The notes: generated by a model not told the origin, from the letters alone. A stretch of 64,000 nucleotides of DNA from Micromonospora sp. WMMD961 (GCF_029626145.1 NZ_JARUBJ010000002.1:2014501-2078500), one strand, 5' to 3'. Positions 48,374-57,078 are shown, counted from the stretch's first letter. Made by a program: numbers and translations.

Positions 48374-49972
48374 TCAGCGGGCCGGGCAGCGCAGCCCCTC
48401 CCGGGGGACGGTCAGGTCGAGCAGGTACGCGTCGACAGCATCGGTGATGCAGGAGGTCTGCGGGTATGCGGTGTGCCCCTCGCCCTCCCAGGTGAGCACC
48501 CGGCCGACGCCCAGCATCGACGCGAGGCGCGGGGTCTGCTCGTAGGGCGTCGCCGGGTCGCCGGTGGTGCCGACCACCACGATCGGCGGTGCGCCGTTCG
48601 CCTTCCCGGTCGGGTACGGGTCGCGCCCGCCCGGCCACTCGACGCAGCTCAGCATGCCCACCGCGAGCGCCGGCCCGAACAGCGGATATTTTCCACGCCA
48701 TTCGGACTGCAACTGCCGGATCTGCGCCCGGCTCGGCTTCTCCGTCTCGTCGGCGCAGTTGATGGCCAGGTTGGCGTCGAACAGGTTCGAGTAGTGGCCG
48801 TCGTCCTCCCGGCCGGCGTACGAGTCGGCGAGCCGGAACACGTCCTTCGGGTCGCCCTCGCCCAGCCGGTCGATCGCCTGAGCCAGCTCCTGCCAACCGG
48901 ACTCGGTGTAGAGCGAGGAGATGACCGCGTAGAACACCCACCCGGCGGTGGCCTCCCGGCCGTCGGCGCCGCGTACCGGAGAGACCCTTGCCTTGTCGAT
49001 GGCCGAGGTCACCGCGGCGCGGGCGTCCGGCGCGATCGGGCAGCGGCCGGCGTTCGCCGCGCACCAGTTGGTGAAGTTGGTGAAGGCTCGTTCGAAACCG
49101 CGGGCCTGGCTCTCCGAGCCCTCCACCAGCCGCTGCTGGGGGTCGACCGCGCCGTCGAGCACCAGCGCCCGGACCCGCTGCGGGTAGAGCTGGGCGTACG
49201 TGGCGCCGAGCAGGGTGCCGTACGAGTAACCGAGGTAGGTGAGCTTTTCGTCGCCCACGGCGGCACGCACCGCGTCCATGTCGCGGGCGGCCTGCTCGGT
49301 GCCGTACAGCGGCAACTGGTCGCCGTACCGGTCGCCGCAGCCGCGCCCGATCCGCTGGCTCAAACCGACGAAGTCGTCGAACGCCGACTGGCTCGTCGGG
49401 TCCGGGTCGAAGCCGAAGCTGGCGTCCAGGTCTGCGTCGGAGATGCACTTGACCGGGCTGGACCGGGAAACTCCGCGCGGGTCGAAGCCGACGATGTCGA
49501 AACGTTCGGTGATCGAGGGGGGCAGCCCGCCGAACTGGGTGCCGAAGGACAGGTAGACGGCGGTGTCGACGCCGGAACCGCCCGGGCCGCCGGGGTTGAC
49601 CACCAACGAGCCGACCCGGTCGCGTTGCTTCGTGGACCGGGCCCGCAGCAGGGCGATCTCGAAGGTCTGCCCGGCACCCGGCCCGGCCGTCGCCCCACCG
49701 CCGGTGCCCCAGTCGCGCGGTACCGCGATCCGGGTGCACTCGTAGCGCATGTCCGGAGCACCACGCCCGACCAGCTCCTCGGGCACCTCCGGGCAGGGCC
49801 GCCAGGTCGGTGCGCTGCCGGTCGGCGCGGCTTCGCCCTGCACCTCGGTGCGCGGCGCGAACGCCGGCAGAGTGCAGCCGGCGGTGAGCAGCGCGGCAAC
49901 GACGAAGGCGGCGAGGGTGCGCCGGCCCCGGCGACTGGACGCCATCCGAGAGCGGTCGGCGGTGCGGGTCAC
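48374..49972 (-). CDS. Secreted alpha/beta hydrolase, TAP-like (tripeptidyl aminopeptidase family)
   Basis: A 532-residue lipoprotein (lipobox LTAGC, Cys33) with an alpha/beta-hydrolase fold. It has the oxyanion segment NPGGPGGSG, nucleophile elbow LGYSYGTLLG, catalytic Asp region VVVGTTGDPATPYE, and His in WEGEGHTAYPQ. The C-terminal TAP-like domain is present. Relatives (Streptomyces SlpD/SlpE, Tap) remove N-terminal peptides outside the cell. GTG at 49972 is supported by GGAGGAT. It lies 31 bp downstream of the DNA ligase. Confidence 0.92.
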   Translation of the reverse strand: MTRTADRSRMASSRRGRRTLAAFVVAALLTAGCTLPAFAPRTEVQGEAAPTGSAPTWRPCPEVPEELVGRGAPDMRYECTRIAVPRDWGTGGGATAGPGAGQTFEIALLRARSTKQRDRVGSLVVNPGGPGGSGVDTAVYLSFGTQFGGLPPSITERFDIVGFDPRGVSRSSPVKCISDADLDASFGFDPDPTSQSAFDDFVGLSQRIGRGCGDRYGDQLPLYGTEQAARDMDAVRAAVGDEKLTYLGYSYGTLLGATYAQLYPQRVRALVLDGAVDPQQRLVEGSESQARGFERAFTNFTNWCAANAGRCPIAPDARAAVTSAIDKARVSPVRGADGREATAGWVFYAVISSLYTESGWQELAQAIDRLGEGDPKDVFRLADSYAGREDDGHYSNLFDANLAINCADETEKPSRAQIRQLQSEWRGKYPLFGPALAVGMLSCVEWPGGRDPYPTGKANGAPPIVVVGTTGDPATPYEQTPRLASMLGVGRVLTWEGEGHTAYPQTSCITDAVDAYLLDLTVPREGLRCPAR

Positions 49973-50003
49973 GTGATCCTCCGAGGTCGGGTCGACGGCC
50001 AGG

Positions 50004-51119
50004 CTACGCCGAGCCGGTGGCGGCCCGGTCCACGGTGGCCGTCGGGTCGCCGCGCAGCACCTGGTCCACATCGAAGCGGACCGGGCGGTCGAGTTGGTCG
50101 TAGCGGCAGGATCGGGGATCACGGTCCGGGCGCCAGCGGACGAACTGGGCGGTGTGCCGGAACCGCTCGCCCTCCATCGCGTCGTAGCCCACCTCGACCA
50201 CCAGCTCCGGGCGCACCGGCTCCCACTCCAGGTTCTTCGTGCCGGTCCACCGGCTCACACCACCCGGGATGCGTTGGCCGCGTTCGTGATCGCCGTGCAC
50301 CCACGGGTGCTCGCCGCCGGTGTCCCGGTAGGGCGCCAACTCGTCGAGCAACTCGGCCCGGCGGGCCATGCTGAACGACGCGCTCACCCCCACGTGGTGC
50401 AGGACCCCGGCGTCGTCGTAGAGGCCGAGCAGCAGCGAGCCCACCACCGGGCCGGACTTGTGCCAGCGGAAGCCGGCCACCACGGCGTCGGCGGTGCGGG
50501 CGTGCTTGACCTTGAACATCAACCGCTTGCCCGGCTCGTACGGCAGGTCGGCCGGCTTGACGATCAACCCGTCCAGCCCGGCGCCCTCGAAGACGTCGAA
50601 CCAGCGACGCGCGGTGTCCGGATCGGTGGTGACCTGGGTGACGTGCACCGGTGGGCGCACCCCGGCCAGCGCCTCGACCAACCGCTCGCGGCGGCGTGGG
50701 TAGGGCTGGTCGAGCAGGGCCTCGTCGCCGATCGCCAACAGGTCGAACGCCACGAAGTCGGCCGGAGTGGTCTCGGCCAGCATCTTGACCCGGGACGCGG
50801 CGGGGTGCACGCGCTGGGCCAGCAGCTCGAAATCCAGCCGAGGCTGGCTGCTCGGCCCGTCGCGCCGGATCACGATCAGCTCACCGTCGACCGCGCACCG
50901 CTCGGGCAGCTGCCGGCGGGCCTGCTCGACCACCTCGGGGAAGTAACGGGTCATCGACTTTCCGCCCCGGCTGGCCAGCTCGACCTCGTCGCCGTCGCGG
51001 AACACGATGCACCGGAAACCATCCCACTTGGGCTCGTAGGTCAGCCCGGGCGTGGTCGGCAGCTTGGGAACGCTCTTGGCCAGCATCGGCTCGACCGGAG
51101 GGTTGATCGGCAGGTCCAC
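50004..51119 (-). CDS. ligC: ATP-dependent DNA ligase (LigC/LigD-ligase type)
   Basis: A 371-residue ligase with adenylation motif EPKWDGFR (Lys31 accepts AMP), motif III VAFDLLAIG, motif IV DGLIVKP and motif V KVKH. An OB-fold follows (VVGSLLLGLYDDAGVLHHVG ... PELVVEVGYD). It seals nicks or ends in alternative or NHEJ repair; LigC proteins act with separate LigD-type polymerases in mycobacteria. Such a polymerase is encoded 16 kb away at 33503. The GTG start at 51119 is 3 residues before the family's usual start. Confidence 0.92.
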   Translation of the reverse strand: MDLPINPPVEPMLAKSVPKLPTTPGLTYEPKWDGFRCIVFRDGDEVELASRGGKSMTRYFPEVVEQARRQLPERCAVDGELIVIRRDGPSSQPRLDFELLAQRVHPAASRVKMLAETTPADFVAFDLLAIGDEALLDQPYPRRRERLVEALAGVRPPVHVTQVTTDPDTARRWFDVFEGAGLDGLIVKPADLPYEPGKRLMFKVKHARTADAVVAGFRWHKSGPVVGSLLLGLYDDAGVLHHVGVSASFSMARRAELLDELAPYRDTGGEHPWVHGDHERGQRIPGGVSRWTGTKNLEWEPVRPELVVEVGYDAMEGERFRHTAQFVRWRPDRDPRSCRYDQLDRPVRFDVDQVLRGDPTATVDRAATGSA

Positions 51120-51255
51120 GGCGACCAGTCAATCAGACGGTACCGACAGTCGTGAGGCAGATCACCGTGGGCCGTGCGGTGGCGTGTCCGCCGCTGCACC
51201 CCCTCGTCCTGACCGACCGAATTCAATATCCGCAGGTCAGAGCTAAGTTCGCGAG

Positions 51256-51468
51256 GTGTCCGAGTGGGTCTGTGACTGCTGCGGGCGGTGGCGGGTGAGC
51301 GTCGAGCTGATCCGGGGCCGCTACCGCTACCGGCTGACCCGCCGTTACCCGGAGCGGTTCGGCGGCGGGCGCGACGTGCTCGGCGAGGTCGGTTCGGTGC
51401 CGGAGCTGGAGGAGCTGCTGCGTCGGCGTACCCCGTTGAGCCTGGCCGACCTGCGCGAAGCCGCCTGA
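51256..51468 (+). CDS. Small hypothetical protein with CxxC pair
   Basis: A 70-residue protein beginning SEWVCDCCGRWRVSVELIRGRYRYRLTRRYPE. It has a CDCC motif, a basic middle and an acidic C-terminal helix (VPELEELLRRRTPLSLADLREA). It may bind zinc or nucleic acid; no family is recognised. GTG is 6 nt after TAAGTT (51244-51249), as expected for a leaderless gene, which supports its reality. It is divergent from the ligase. Confidence 0.62.
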   Translation: MSEWVCDCCGRWRVSVELIRGRYRYRLTRRYPERFGGGRDVLGEVGSVPELEELLRRRTPLSLADLREAA

Positions 51469-51558
51469 TTTAGCAGGTTGCGTGCGAGTGTCACGATCCG
51501 CAGGGAGTCGTCGTCTGCACCGTGGCGGTGCCGACCGGCGCCGCCGGGAGGAGACACG

Positions 51559-51981
51559 ATGCGGTTCGAAGCGGATACCGAAATCGCCGCCGACGTCGAG
51601 CAGGTCTGGGCGGTGTTGGTCGACGTGCCGCGCTGGCCGGAGTGGACGGCCTCGGTGTCGCGGGCCGAGCGGGGGGAGCCGGGGCAGCTCGCCGTCGGCG
51701 CGACGGCCCGGTTGGCCCAGCCGAAGCTGCGGCCAGCCGTGTGGCGGGTCATCGAGCTGACCGAGGGACGGGCGTTCACCTGGGCCTCCCAGACCCCGGG
51801 GGTACGCACCCTGGGTGAGCACCGGCTGGTGCCGCTGCCCGACGGGCGCACCCGGGTCGAGTTGGCGATCGCGCAGTCCGGGCCGCTGGCCGGCGTGATC
51901 GGCTGGCTGTACGGCGACCTGCTCCGGCGCTACCCGCGTCTGGAGGCCGACGGGCTCAGGCGTCGGAGCGAGCGGGGCTGA
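51559..51981 (+). CDS. SRPBCC (START-like) family protein
   Basis: A 140-residue protein of the polyketide-cyclase/dehydrase fold. MRFEADTEIAADVEQVWAVLVDVPRWPEWTASV is the usual first strand-helix, with FTWASQTPGVRTLGEHRLVPL in the core and a long C-terminal helix. It binds a hydrophobic ligand in related proteins; the ligand here is unknown. ATG has GGAGGAG 6 nt upstream. Confidence 0.88.
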   Translation: MRFEADTEIAADVEQVWAVLVDVPRWPEWTASVSRAERGEPGQLAVGATARLAQPKLRPAVWRVIELTEGRAFTWASQTPGVRTLGEHRLVPLPDGRTRVELAIAQSGPLAGVIGWLYGDLLRRYPRLEADGLRRRSERG

Positions 51982-52173
51982 CCGCCGGCTTCTCCAGCAC
52001 GGCCAGCCCGCTGCACGGTGAGGATCTCGCCGGCGTCCGCGACACCGGCCGGGACGATGCTCGCCTCGACGCTCATCGGGGCAGCACACCACGACCGCCG
52101 ATGTCGTCGTCGGGAGGCCCCGCCCGCGCCGGCCGTACGCTGGCCCGTGTCCAGCCGACAACGAGGGGGAGCG

Positions 52174-52677
52174 GTGGCCGAGCTGACGTACCCGGAGGTG
52201 GGGCGGACCCGGCAGGGGGCGCTGCCCGGCGGCTACCACCACCTGCGCCACCGGTATCCGCTGCCGCCGGACAGTTTCGACACCGCGGCCGAGGCGGTGC
52301 TGAGCTGGCGGCTGCACCGCGCCGCCGGGGTCCGGATGCGGACCACCGCCGCACGCGCCACCGAGGGTGTGCTGGTCAGCGCTGGCCTGGGCGTCGGCCC
52401 GGCCCGCATCTGGGGGCCGTGTCAGGTGATCTGGAGCGAGGAGTCGCCCACCCGCGCGGGCTTCGGCTACGGAACCCTGACCGGGCATCCCGAGCGGGGC
52501 GAAGAGGCGTTCGCGGTCGGCCGCGAGGACGACGGCGCGGTCTGGTTCGAGGTACGCGCGTTCAGCCTCCCGGCCCGCTGGTTCACCCGTGCCGGTGGCC
52601 CGGCCGTACGGGCGGTGCAGCACACGTACGCCTGGTGGCTCGGCCGTACCCTGCGGCGACTCTGCGCGAGCCGCTGA
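52174..52677 (+). CDS. DUF1990 family protein
   Basis: A 167-residue protein with LTYPEVGRTRQGALPGGYHHLRHRYPL, FDTAAEAVLSWRLHRAAGVRM and a C-terminal GYGTLTGHPERGEEAFAV, WFEVRAFSLPARWFTRAGGPAV. These are all typical of DUF1990, a family of uncharacterised proteins sometimes compared to lipid-binding folds. The GTG is preceded by GAGGGGGA. It is convergent with the AlkA-type gene. Confidence 0.88.
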   Translation: MAELTYPEVGRTRQGALPGGYHHLRHRYPLPPDSFDTAAEAVLSWRLHRAAGVRMRTTAARATEGVLVSAGLGVGPARIWGPCQVIWSEESPTRAGFGYGTLTGHPERGEEAFAVGREDDGAVWFEVRAFSLPARWFTRAGGPAVRAVQHTYAWWLGRTLRRLCASR

Positions 52678-52698
52678 ACCCCGGCGCTCCGGCGTGGC

Positions 52699-53619
52699 TC
52701 AGTACCGGGCGAAGGAGCGGATCGGCGCGCGCGGGCCGTACTTCGGCGCCTGGATGCCGGCTGCCTCCAGCAGCAGACACACCCGGCCCCGGTGGCCTCG
52801 GAACGGCTCCAGCAGGGCCACCATCCGGGCGTCGTCGCCCCTCGGCTCACCGGCGAGCGCCCAGGCGACAGTGTTCGGGATGTGGTAGTCGCCGACGCTC
52901 ACCGCGTCCGGGTCGCCGTACGCGATCCGGACCACCTCGGCGGCCGTCCACGGCCCGATGCCCGGGATGGCGGTCAGCCGACGGGTGGCGTCGGCCGCGT
53001 CGGCGCTGCGCTCCAACCGGTCGGCCAGCGCGGCGGCGCGCCGCAGCGTGTCGGCCCGGCGCTGCTCGACCCCGAACGGGTGGAACACCCAGTACGGGGT
53101 GGCGGCCACCGCGGTGGCCTCGGGTGGCAGGAGCAGCGGCTGCAACGGGCCGGGCGCGGGCTCCCGGAAGTGCCGGACGGTCGCCGCGTACGCCCGGTAC
53201 GCCTCCTTGCCGGTGACCTTCTGCTCGAAGATCGCGCGCAGCAGCCGAGGGAAGACCTGGCCGGTCGCCGGCATTCGTAACCCCCGCTGCTCCCGGGCCA
53301 GCCGGGCGACCAGGGGATGTGCGGCGGCCAGTTCGGTGAAGCCGGTCAGGTCGTCACGCAGACCGGCGATCGCGTCGGCGCGGTCCAGGACGTGCTCGGC
53401 GCCCGGCCCGTAGCCTTCCGCGAGCAACTCGCCGCCGGCGGCCCGCAGGGCGAGGGTGGCCGGGCCGTCCGGGGTGCGGGCGGCCCACCAGAAGGTGCCG
53501 GCGGCGACCCGGGCGCACGGGTCGTACGGGCTGAACGTGAGCGCGCGGACCGAGGCTGCCAGCCGGTAGCCGACCGGAGGGCGTAACACCCTGGTCGCGG
53601 CGGGTTCGGTAGCGGTCAC
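52699..53619 (-). CDS. DNA-3-methyladenine glycosylase II (AlkA-like)
   Basis: A 306-residue base-excision glycosylase. The N-terminal domain resembles AlkA_N. The HhH-GPD core has IFEQKVTGKEAYRAYAATVRHF and the hairpin LTAIPGIGPWTAAEVVRIAYGDPDAVSVGDYHIPN, whose VGD Asp is the catalytic residue. It would remove alkylated purines from DNA. GTG at 53619 is 6 nt after CAGAGT (minus strand, 53631-53626). It is one of several DNA-repair genes in this part of the window. Confidence 0.9.
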   Translation of the reverse strand: MTATEPAATRVLRPPVGYRLAASVRALTFSPYDPCARVAAGTFWWAARTPDGPATLALRAAGGELLAEGYGPGAEHVLDRADAIAGLRDDLTGFTELAAAHPLVARLAREQRGLRMPATGQVFPRLLRAIFEQKVTGKEAYRAYAATVRHFREPAPGPLQPLLLPPEATAVAATPYWVFHPFGVEQRRADTLRRAAALADRLERSADAADATRRLTAIPGIGPWTAAEVVRIAYGDPDAVSVGDYHIPNTVAWALAGEPRGDDARMVALLEPFRGHRGRVCLLLEAAGIQAPKYGPRAPIRSFARY

Positions 53620-53643
53620 CCGCCCACTCTGCCACGTGCCGGA

Positions 53644-53678
53644 CGGGACGTCGGCACCACCGGTATGCCGACGTCCCG
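53644..53678 (-). terminator. Hairpin downstream of the secreted-repeat lipoprotein gene
   Basis: A 13-bp perfect stem (53644-53656 with 53666-53678) and a 9-nt loop, 65 nt after the stop codon at 53744. Confidence 0.75.
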
Positions 53679-53743
53679 CGTACGACCGATGGTCGGCCGC
53701 GCCCTCCCCGGCAACGACCGACCACCGTGACCTCGTGGTGGGC

Positions 53744-54391
53744 TCAGTACGAGTAGCCCGAACCCCCGGCGTCGCTCGCGCCGCTGTCCGACGGCGGTGC
53801 GACCGCCTTCGGCGTCGAGGTGGGCAGGCAGCTCAGGTTCTTCTTGCCGTCCGGCTGGACCACGAACCAGGTGCCACCGACAGCCTGGCCCTTCCACTGG
53901 CCGGGCTTCTTGTCGCCGATGTAGCGGTACACCGGCCAGCCGCCGATGGTGAGCTGGCGGGTGCCGTCCTGGCGGGTCACGCTGCTGACCTTGTCGTCGG
54001 AGACGCCGGTGAGCTGAGGGTTGCCGTCGGTCAACGCCGGGGGCCACACCTCGGCGCACTTGTCGACGCAGTTCGACGACGGCGGGTCGGCGGTGTCCTT
54101 GTCGAAGCGGTAGAGGATCCAGCCGTCCTCGTCGGTGACCACCTTGCCCATCCGGGCGACGCTCTTGCCGGTCAACTTCTCGGTCAGTTCGACGTTCGCG
54201 GGCGGCGCGTCGGCGGCCGGCGCCTCCGCGGATGCCGAGGCCTCCGCTACGACCGACGCGGTGGGCTCGGCCGCGGCGACGGCGACCGGCTCGACCGCGC
54301 TCGAGTTCGCGGGGTCGTAACCTGCGGGAGCGCAGGCCGTAAGTGCGACCATCGCGCTCGCGACGATGACGGACCGCTTCATCTGTGCCAC
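53744..54391 (-). CDS. COG4315-type secreted-repeat lipoprotein
   Basis: A 215-residue lipoprotein (lipobox ALTAC, Cys20) with an Ala/Glu/Val-rich linker, then two repeats of the COG4315 type: VVTDEDGWILYRFDKDT...NCVDKCAEVWPPAL and LTIGGWPVYRYIGDKKPGQWKGQAVGGTWFVV. The WPVY/W-I-L-Y signature is characteristic. Function is unknown. GTG at 54391 is preferred, as GAGGAGG lies 5 nt upstream; the in-frame ATG at 54382 is too far from it. A TTGACA (minus strand, 54445-54440) with 16-nt spacing to TATGGG may be its promoter. Confidence 0.88.
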   Translation of the reverse strand: MAQMKRSVIVASAMVALTACAPAGYDPANSSAVEPVAVAAAEPTASVVAEASASAEAPAADAPPANVELTEKLTGKSVARMGKVVTDEDGWILYRFDKDTADPPSSNCVDKCAEVWPPALTDGNPQLTGVSDDKVSSVTRQDGTRQLTIGGWPVYRYIGDKKPGQWKGQAVGGTWFVVQPDGKKNLSCLPTSTPKAVAPPSDSGASDAGGSGYSY

Positions 54392-54544
54392 GTGCCCTCC
54401 TCATTCTTGGCAGTTCACCCATAGGTACGGGGTGTGGGCTGTCAAGGTTGAAGAAGTAACAGTGGTCAATTTCACGTTCTTTGATTGAACCGAATAGAGT
54501 GGAGATCCGTACGCTCCTGCACGGATGACTTTCCCCAACGACAG

Positions 54545-54581
54545 ATCGGCACCGGTCATTGTGATAATGACCGGTGCCGAT
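54545..54581 (-). terminator. Terminator of the sigma/anti-sigma operon
   Basis: A perfect 16-bp stem (54545-54560 with 54566-54581) with a 5-nt loop starts 13 nt after the anti-sigma stop codon. Confidence 0.85.
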
Positions 54582-54594
54582 ACCGTACGCGAGC

Positions 54595-55371
54595 CTACAT
54601 GGGCACGGTGACCAGCGGACTCGCCACGCCGTTGGCGTCGACCGACTGCACCTGGAGCTGCTTGATGTCATTCACCAGAGCAGACGTCGAAGCGCTCAAC
54701 TCAAGACCCTGCGGGCGGGCACTGGTGCCGTAACCACCCTCCGGCACCGACCAGGTCGATATCACCTCGGGGTCGGCGTTCTTGCGCACCACCACCAACC
54801 GGCAGACGCGCGGGCCGGGCAACTTCCGCAGGCTGAAGTTGATCCGGGTGCCGTAGTCCCGCTTGACCAGGAACACGGTCGTCTGGACACCCGTGGTCGG
54901 GTCGATCGCGTCGACCTGGTCACCCTCCTCCTCGGTGCCACCCACACCCGGGCCACTCGGCGGAGCCGTCGGCCCACTCGTCTGCGGGTCGAGCGGAGCG
55001 TTCGACGTCGGACCGGCGACCGGAGTCGACCCGCTGTCGGTCACGCTGACGAACCCGTACCCGGTCAGACCGCCGAAGACCACCACCGCGGCGGCGGTCG
55101 CCAACATCTGCCGAAACCGGGTACGCCGACGGTCAGCCCGGACCGCGCCCAGCGTCCGGTTCAACAGAGCCGGGTCGGTAGCGGTCTGCTCCATCGCCAT
55201 CATCGTCTCGCCGTCGATGTCGGAGAGCAGGCCCACCACCGGCACCATCGTCTCCAACTCGGCCGCACACGCCCAGCAGGTCGCGAGATGCTCCTCGAAC
55301 CGCTCGGTATCCTGCTCGTCGAGCACACCGAGCGCGTACGCCGCGACGTCCATGTGGTCCGGCCGGCTCAT
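54595..55371 (-). CDS. Zinc-containing anti-sigma factor
   Basis: A 258-residue anti-sigma factor. The N-terminal ZAS domain has the H-x3-C-x2-C motif in HLATCWACAAEL, followed by one membrane helix (about 95-115, MLATAAAVVVFGGLTGYGFV), a Pro/Thr/Gly-rich stretch and an outside domain ending WSVPEGGYG...LSASTSALVND. It is expected to hold the upstream-encoded ECF sigma factor inactive until an extracytoplasmic or redox signal arrives. The ATG overlaps the sigma stop (ATGA). Confidence 0.9.
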   Translation of the reverse strand: MSRPDHMDVAAYALGVLDEQDTERFEEHLATCWACAAELETMVPVVGLLSDIDGETMMAMEQTATDPALLNRTLGAVRADRRRTRFRQMLATAAAVVVFGGLTGYGFVSVTDSGSTPVAGPTSNAPLDPQTSGPTAPPSGPGVGGTEEEGDQVDAIDPTTGVQTTVFLVKRDYGTRINFSLRKLPGPRVCRLVVVRKNADPEVISTWSVPEGGYGTSARPQGLELSASTSALVNDIKQLQVQSVDANGVASPLVTVPM

Positions 55372-55928
55372 TCTGTCACCCCCCGCTCCTGCAGAGCCGT
55401 GCGCAGCGCGCGCAGCGCGTAGTAGACCCTCGACTTGGCCGTGCCGAGCGGCAGCCCCAACTCCTCGGCGGCCTCCGGCACCGTCCGCCCCCGGAAGTAC
55501 GTCGAGATCAGGATTTCCCGGTGCGACTGACTGAGCGTACGCAGGGCGTCCGCGACGGTCATCGTGCGCAGCACCCGGTCGGTGCTGTCCGCCTCGGCGA
55601 ACGCCGTGAGATCCCGGTCGTACGTCTCCGCCGGCCGGGCCTCCTGGCTGCGGTGCTCGTCGATGGCGATCCGCCGGGCCACCGTGACGAGCCACGGTCG
55701 CAGCGAGCCCTGCCCCTGGGTGCCCAGGCGGTGCGCGTTGCGCCAGGCCCGCAGCAGCGTCTCCTGGACGATGTCCTCCGCGCGCTGCCGGTCCCCCCCG
55801 GTGAGGCGCATGACGAACATCAGCAACGGACCGGCGTGCTCGGCGTAGAGCAGCTTGATCAGTTGGTCGGAGTGGCTGGCCTCGGTCGTCGTCGCCTGAT
55901 GGCGCCCGGGCGCCGGTCGCGGCGTCAC
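55368..55928 (-). CDS. ECF RNA polymerase sigma factor
   Basis: A 186-residue sigma-70 factor of the ECF group. Region 2 is LLYAEHAGPLLMFVMRLTGGDRQRAEDIVQETLLRAWRN; region 4 is LRTLSQSHREILISTYFRGRTVPEAAEELGLPLGTAKSRVYYALRAL. It resembles the SigK/SigL-type ECFs paired with a membrane anti-sigma. The frame is open upstream, but GTG at 55928 lies 6 nt after CAGAAT (minus strand, 55940-55935), and the family starts there. The 276 bp upstream to 56204 hold no gene. Confidence 0.92.
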   Translation of the reverse strand: MTPRPAPGRHQATTTEASHSDQLIKLLYAEHAGPLLMFVMRLTGGDRQRAEDIVQETLLRAWRNAHRLGTQGQGSLRPWLVTVARRIAIDEHRSQEARPAETYDRDLTAFAEADSTDRVLRTMTVADALRTLSQSHREILISTYFRGRTVPEAAEELGLPLGTAKSRVYYALRALRTALQERGVTE

Positions 55929-56204
55929 CGGACCATTCTGGCGAGACGTCGCTCGCGCGTCGACCCCCCGGGCAGACGAGGTCGGCCGCGACGAGGACCG
56001 CGCCGACAACCAGTCAGCGCGTACCGCGTCGCCATGCCAGCCGGCCGCCACCGCATGCATGCAGACCTCCGGGGTTTCCGTCACCAACGTCGGCCCACGA
56101 GGCGGGCCGCCCGGTGGTACGCACCGCCGCCCCGAACGGATCAACGAACCGCGGAAAAAGTTCTGTGCCGCTGTCGGAGCGCACAGTCAGTGCGGGGTGG
56201 ACGG

Positions 56205-57062
56205 TCAGCGGCGTACCGAGAACAGGCCCGGCGGCGGGGGATCGGAACCGGTCGCGTCGGCATCCCGGACAACCTGGGCGCCGCTGGTGAAGCGGTCCAA
56301 CTCGTCGCCGGCCACCACCCGACCCGGGAACCAGTCGCCGGCAGCGCGCCGGGTCAGCTCCGGCACCGGCGGTGTGGTCCGTCCGGCGACCAGCACCAGG
56401 TTTCCGTACCGACGGCCACGCAGCACCGCCGCGTCCCCCACCAGACACGCCTGCGGCAACACCGAGCGGACCGTGGCGACCTGCCCGCGGGCGTGCCGCA
56501 GCGGCGGGCCGTCGGCCAGATTCGCCAGATACCAACCCGAGGGGCGGAGCACCCGGGCCACCTCCGCCGCGTACTCCACCGACGTGAGGTGAGCCGGGGT
56601 ACGCGCACCGGCGAACACGTCGGCGACCACCACGTCGAAACTCGCGTCCCGGGTGGAGGTCAGCACGGCCCGGGCGTCCTGCACCCGGACCCGCAGCCGC
56701 GCGTCCGACGGCCACGGCAACACCCGCCGGACCAGCTCCACCAACGCACCGTCCACCTCGGACACCCGTTGGGTCGACCCGGGCCGGGTGGCGGACACGT
56801 ACCGGGGCAGGGTCAGCGCCCCACCGCCCAGGTGCAGCACCCGCATCGGCTCACCGGCCGGAGCGATCAGGTCGACGGCGGCGGCCAGTCGCCGCACGTA
56901 CTCGAACTCCAGATGGGTGGGATCGGTGAGGTCCACATGCGACTGTGGTGCGCCGTCCAGCAGCAGCGTCCACGAACCCGACCGGTCCGGATCCGGAACG
57001 AGTTCGGCCTGCCCGGTGTCCACCTGCTCGACCACCCGGTCAGCCGCCCGTTTGCGTCCCAT
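56205..57062 (-). CDS. Spermidine-synthase-like methyltransferase-fold protein
   Basis: A 285-residue protein of the polyamine-synthase class: LEFEYVRRLAAAVDL, SAM/dcSAM-binding LHLGGGALTL (residues 76-85), SEVDGALVELVRRVLP, FDVVVADVFAGARTPAHLTS. It lacks an obvious pair of Asp/Glu needed to bind putrescine (the usual D-x-x-D-P is AGART here), so a different role is likely; many actinobacteria carry such fused-free SpeE homologs. It starts 16 bp after the NurA-like stop on the same strand and may be the distal gene of that operon. Confidence 0.82.
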   Translation of the reverse strand: MGRKRAADRVVEQVDTGQAELVPDPDRSGSWTLLLDGAPQSHVDLTDPTHLEFEYVRRLAAAVDLIAPAGEPMRVLHLGGGALTLPRYVSATRPGSTQRVSEVDGALVELVRRVLPWPSDARLRVRVQDARAVLTSTRDASFDVVVADVFAGARTPAHLTSVEYAAEVARVLRPSGWYLANLADGPPLRHARGQVATVRSVLPQACLVGDAAVLRGRRYGNLVLVAGRTTPPVPELTRRAAGDWFPGRVVAGDELDRFTSGAQVVRDADATGSDPPPPGLFSVRR

Positions 57063-57078
57063 CGCTACCAGTGCCCGT

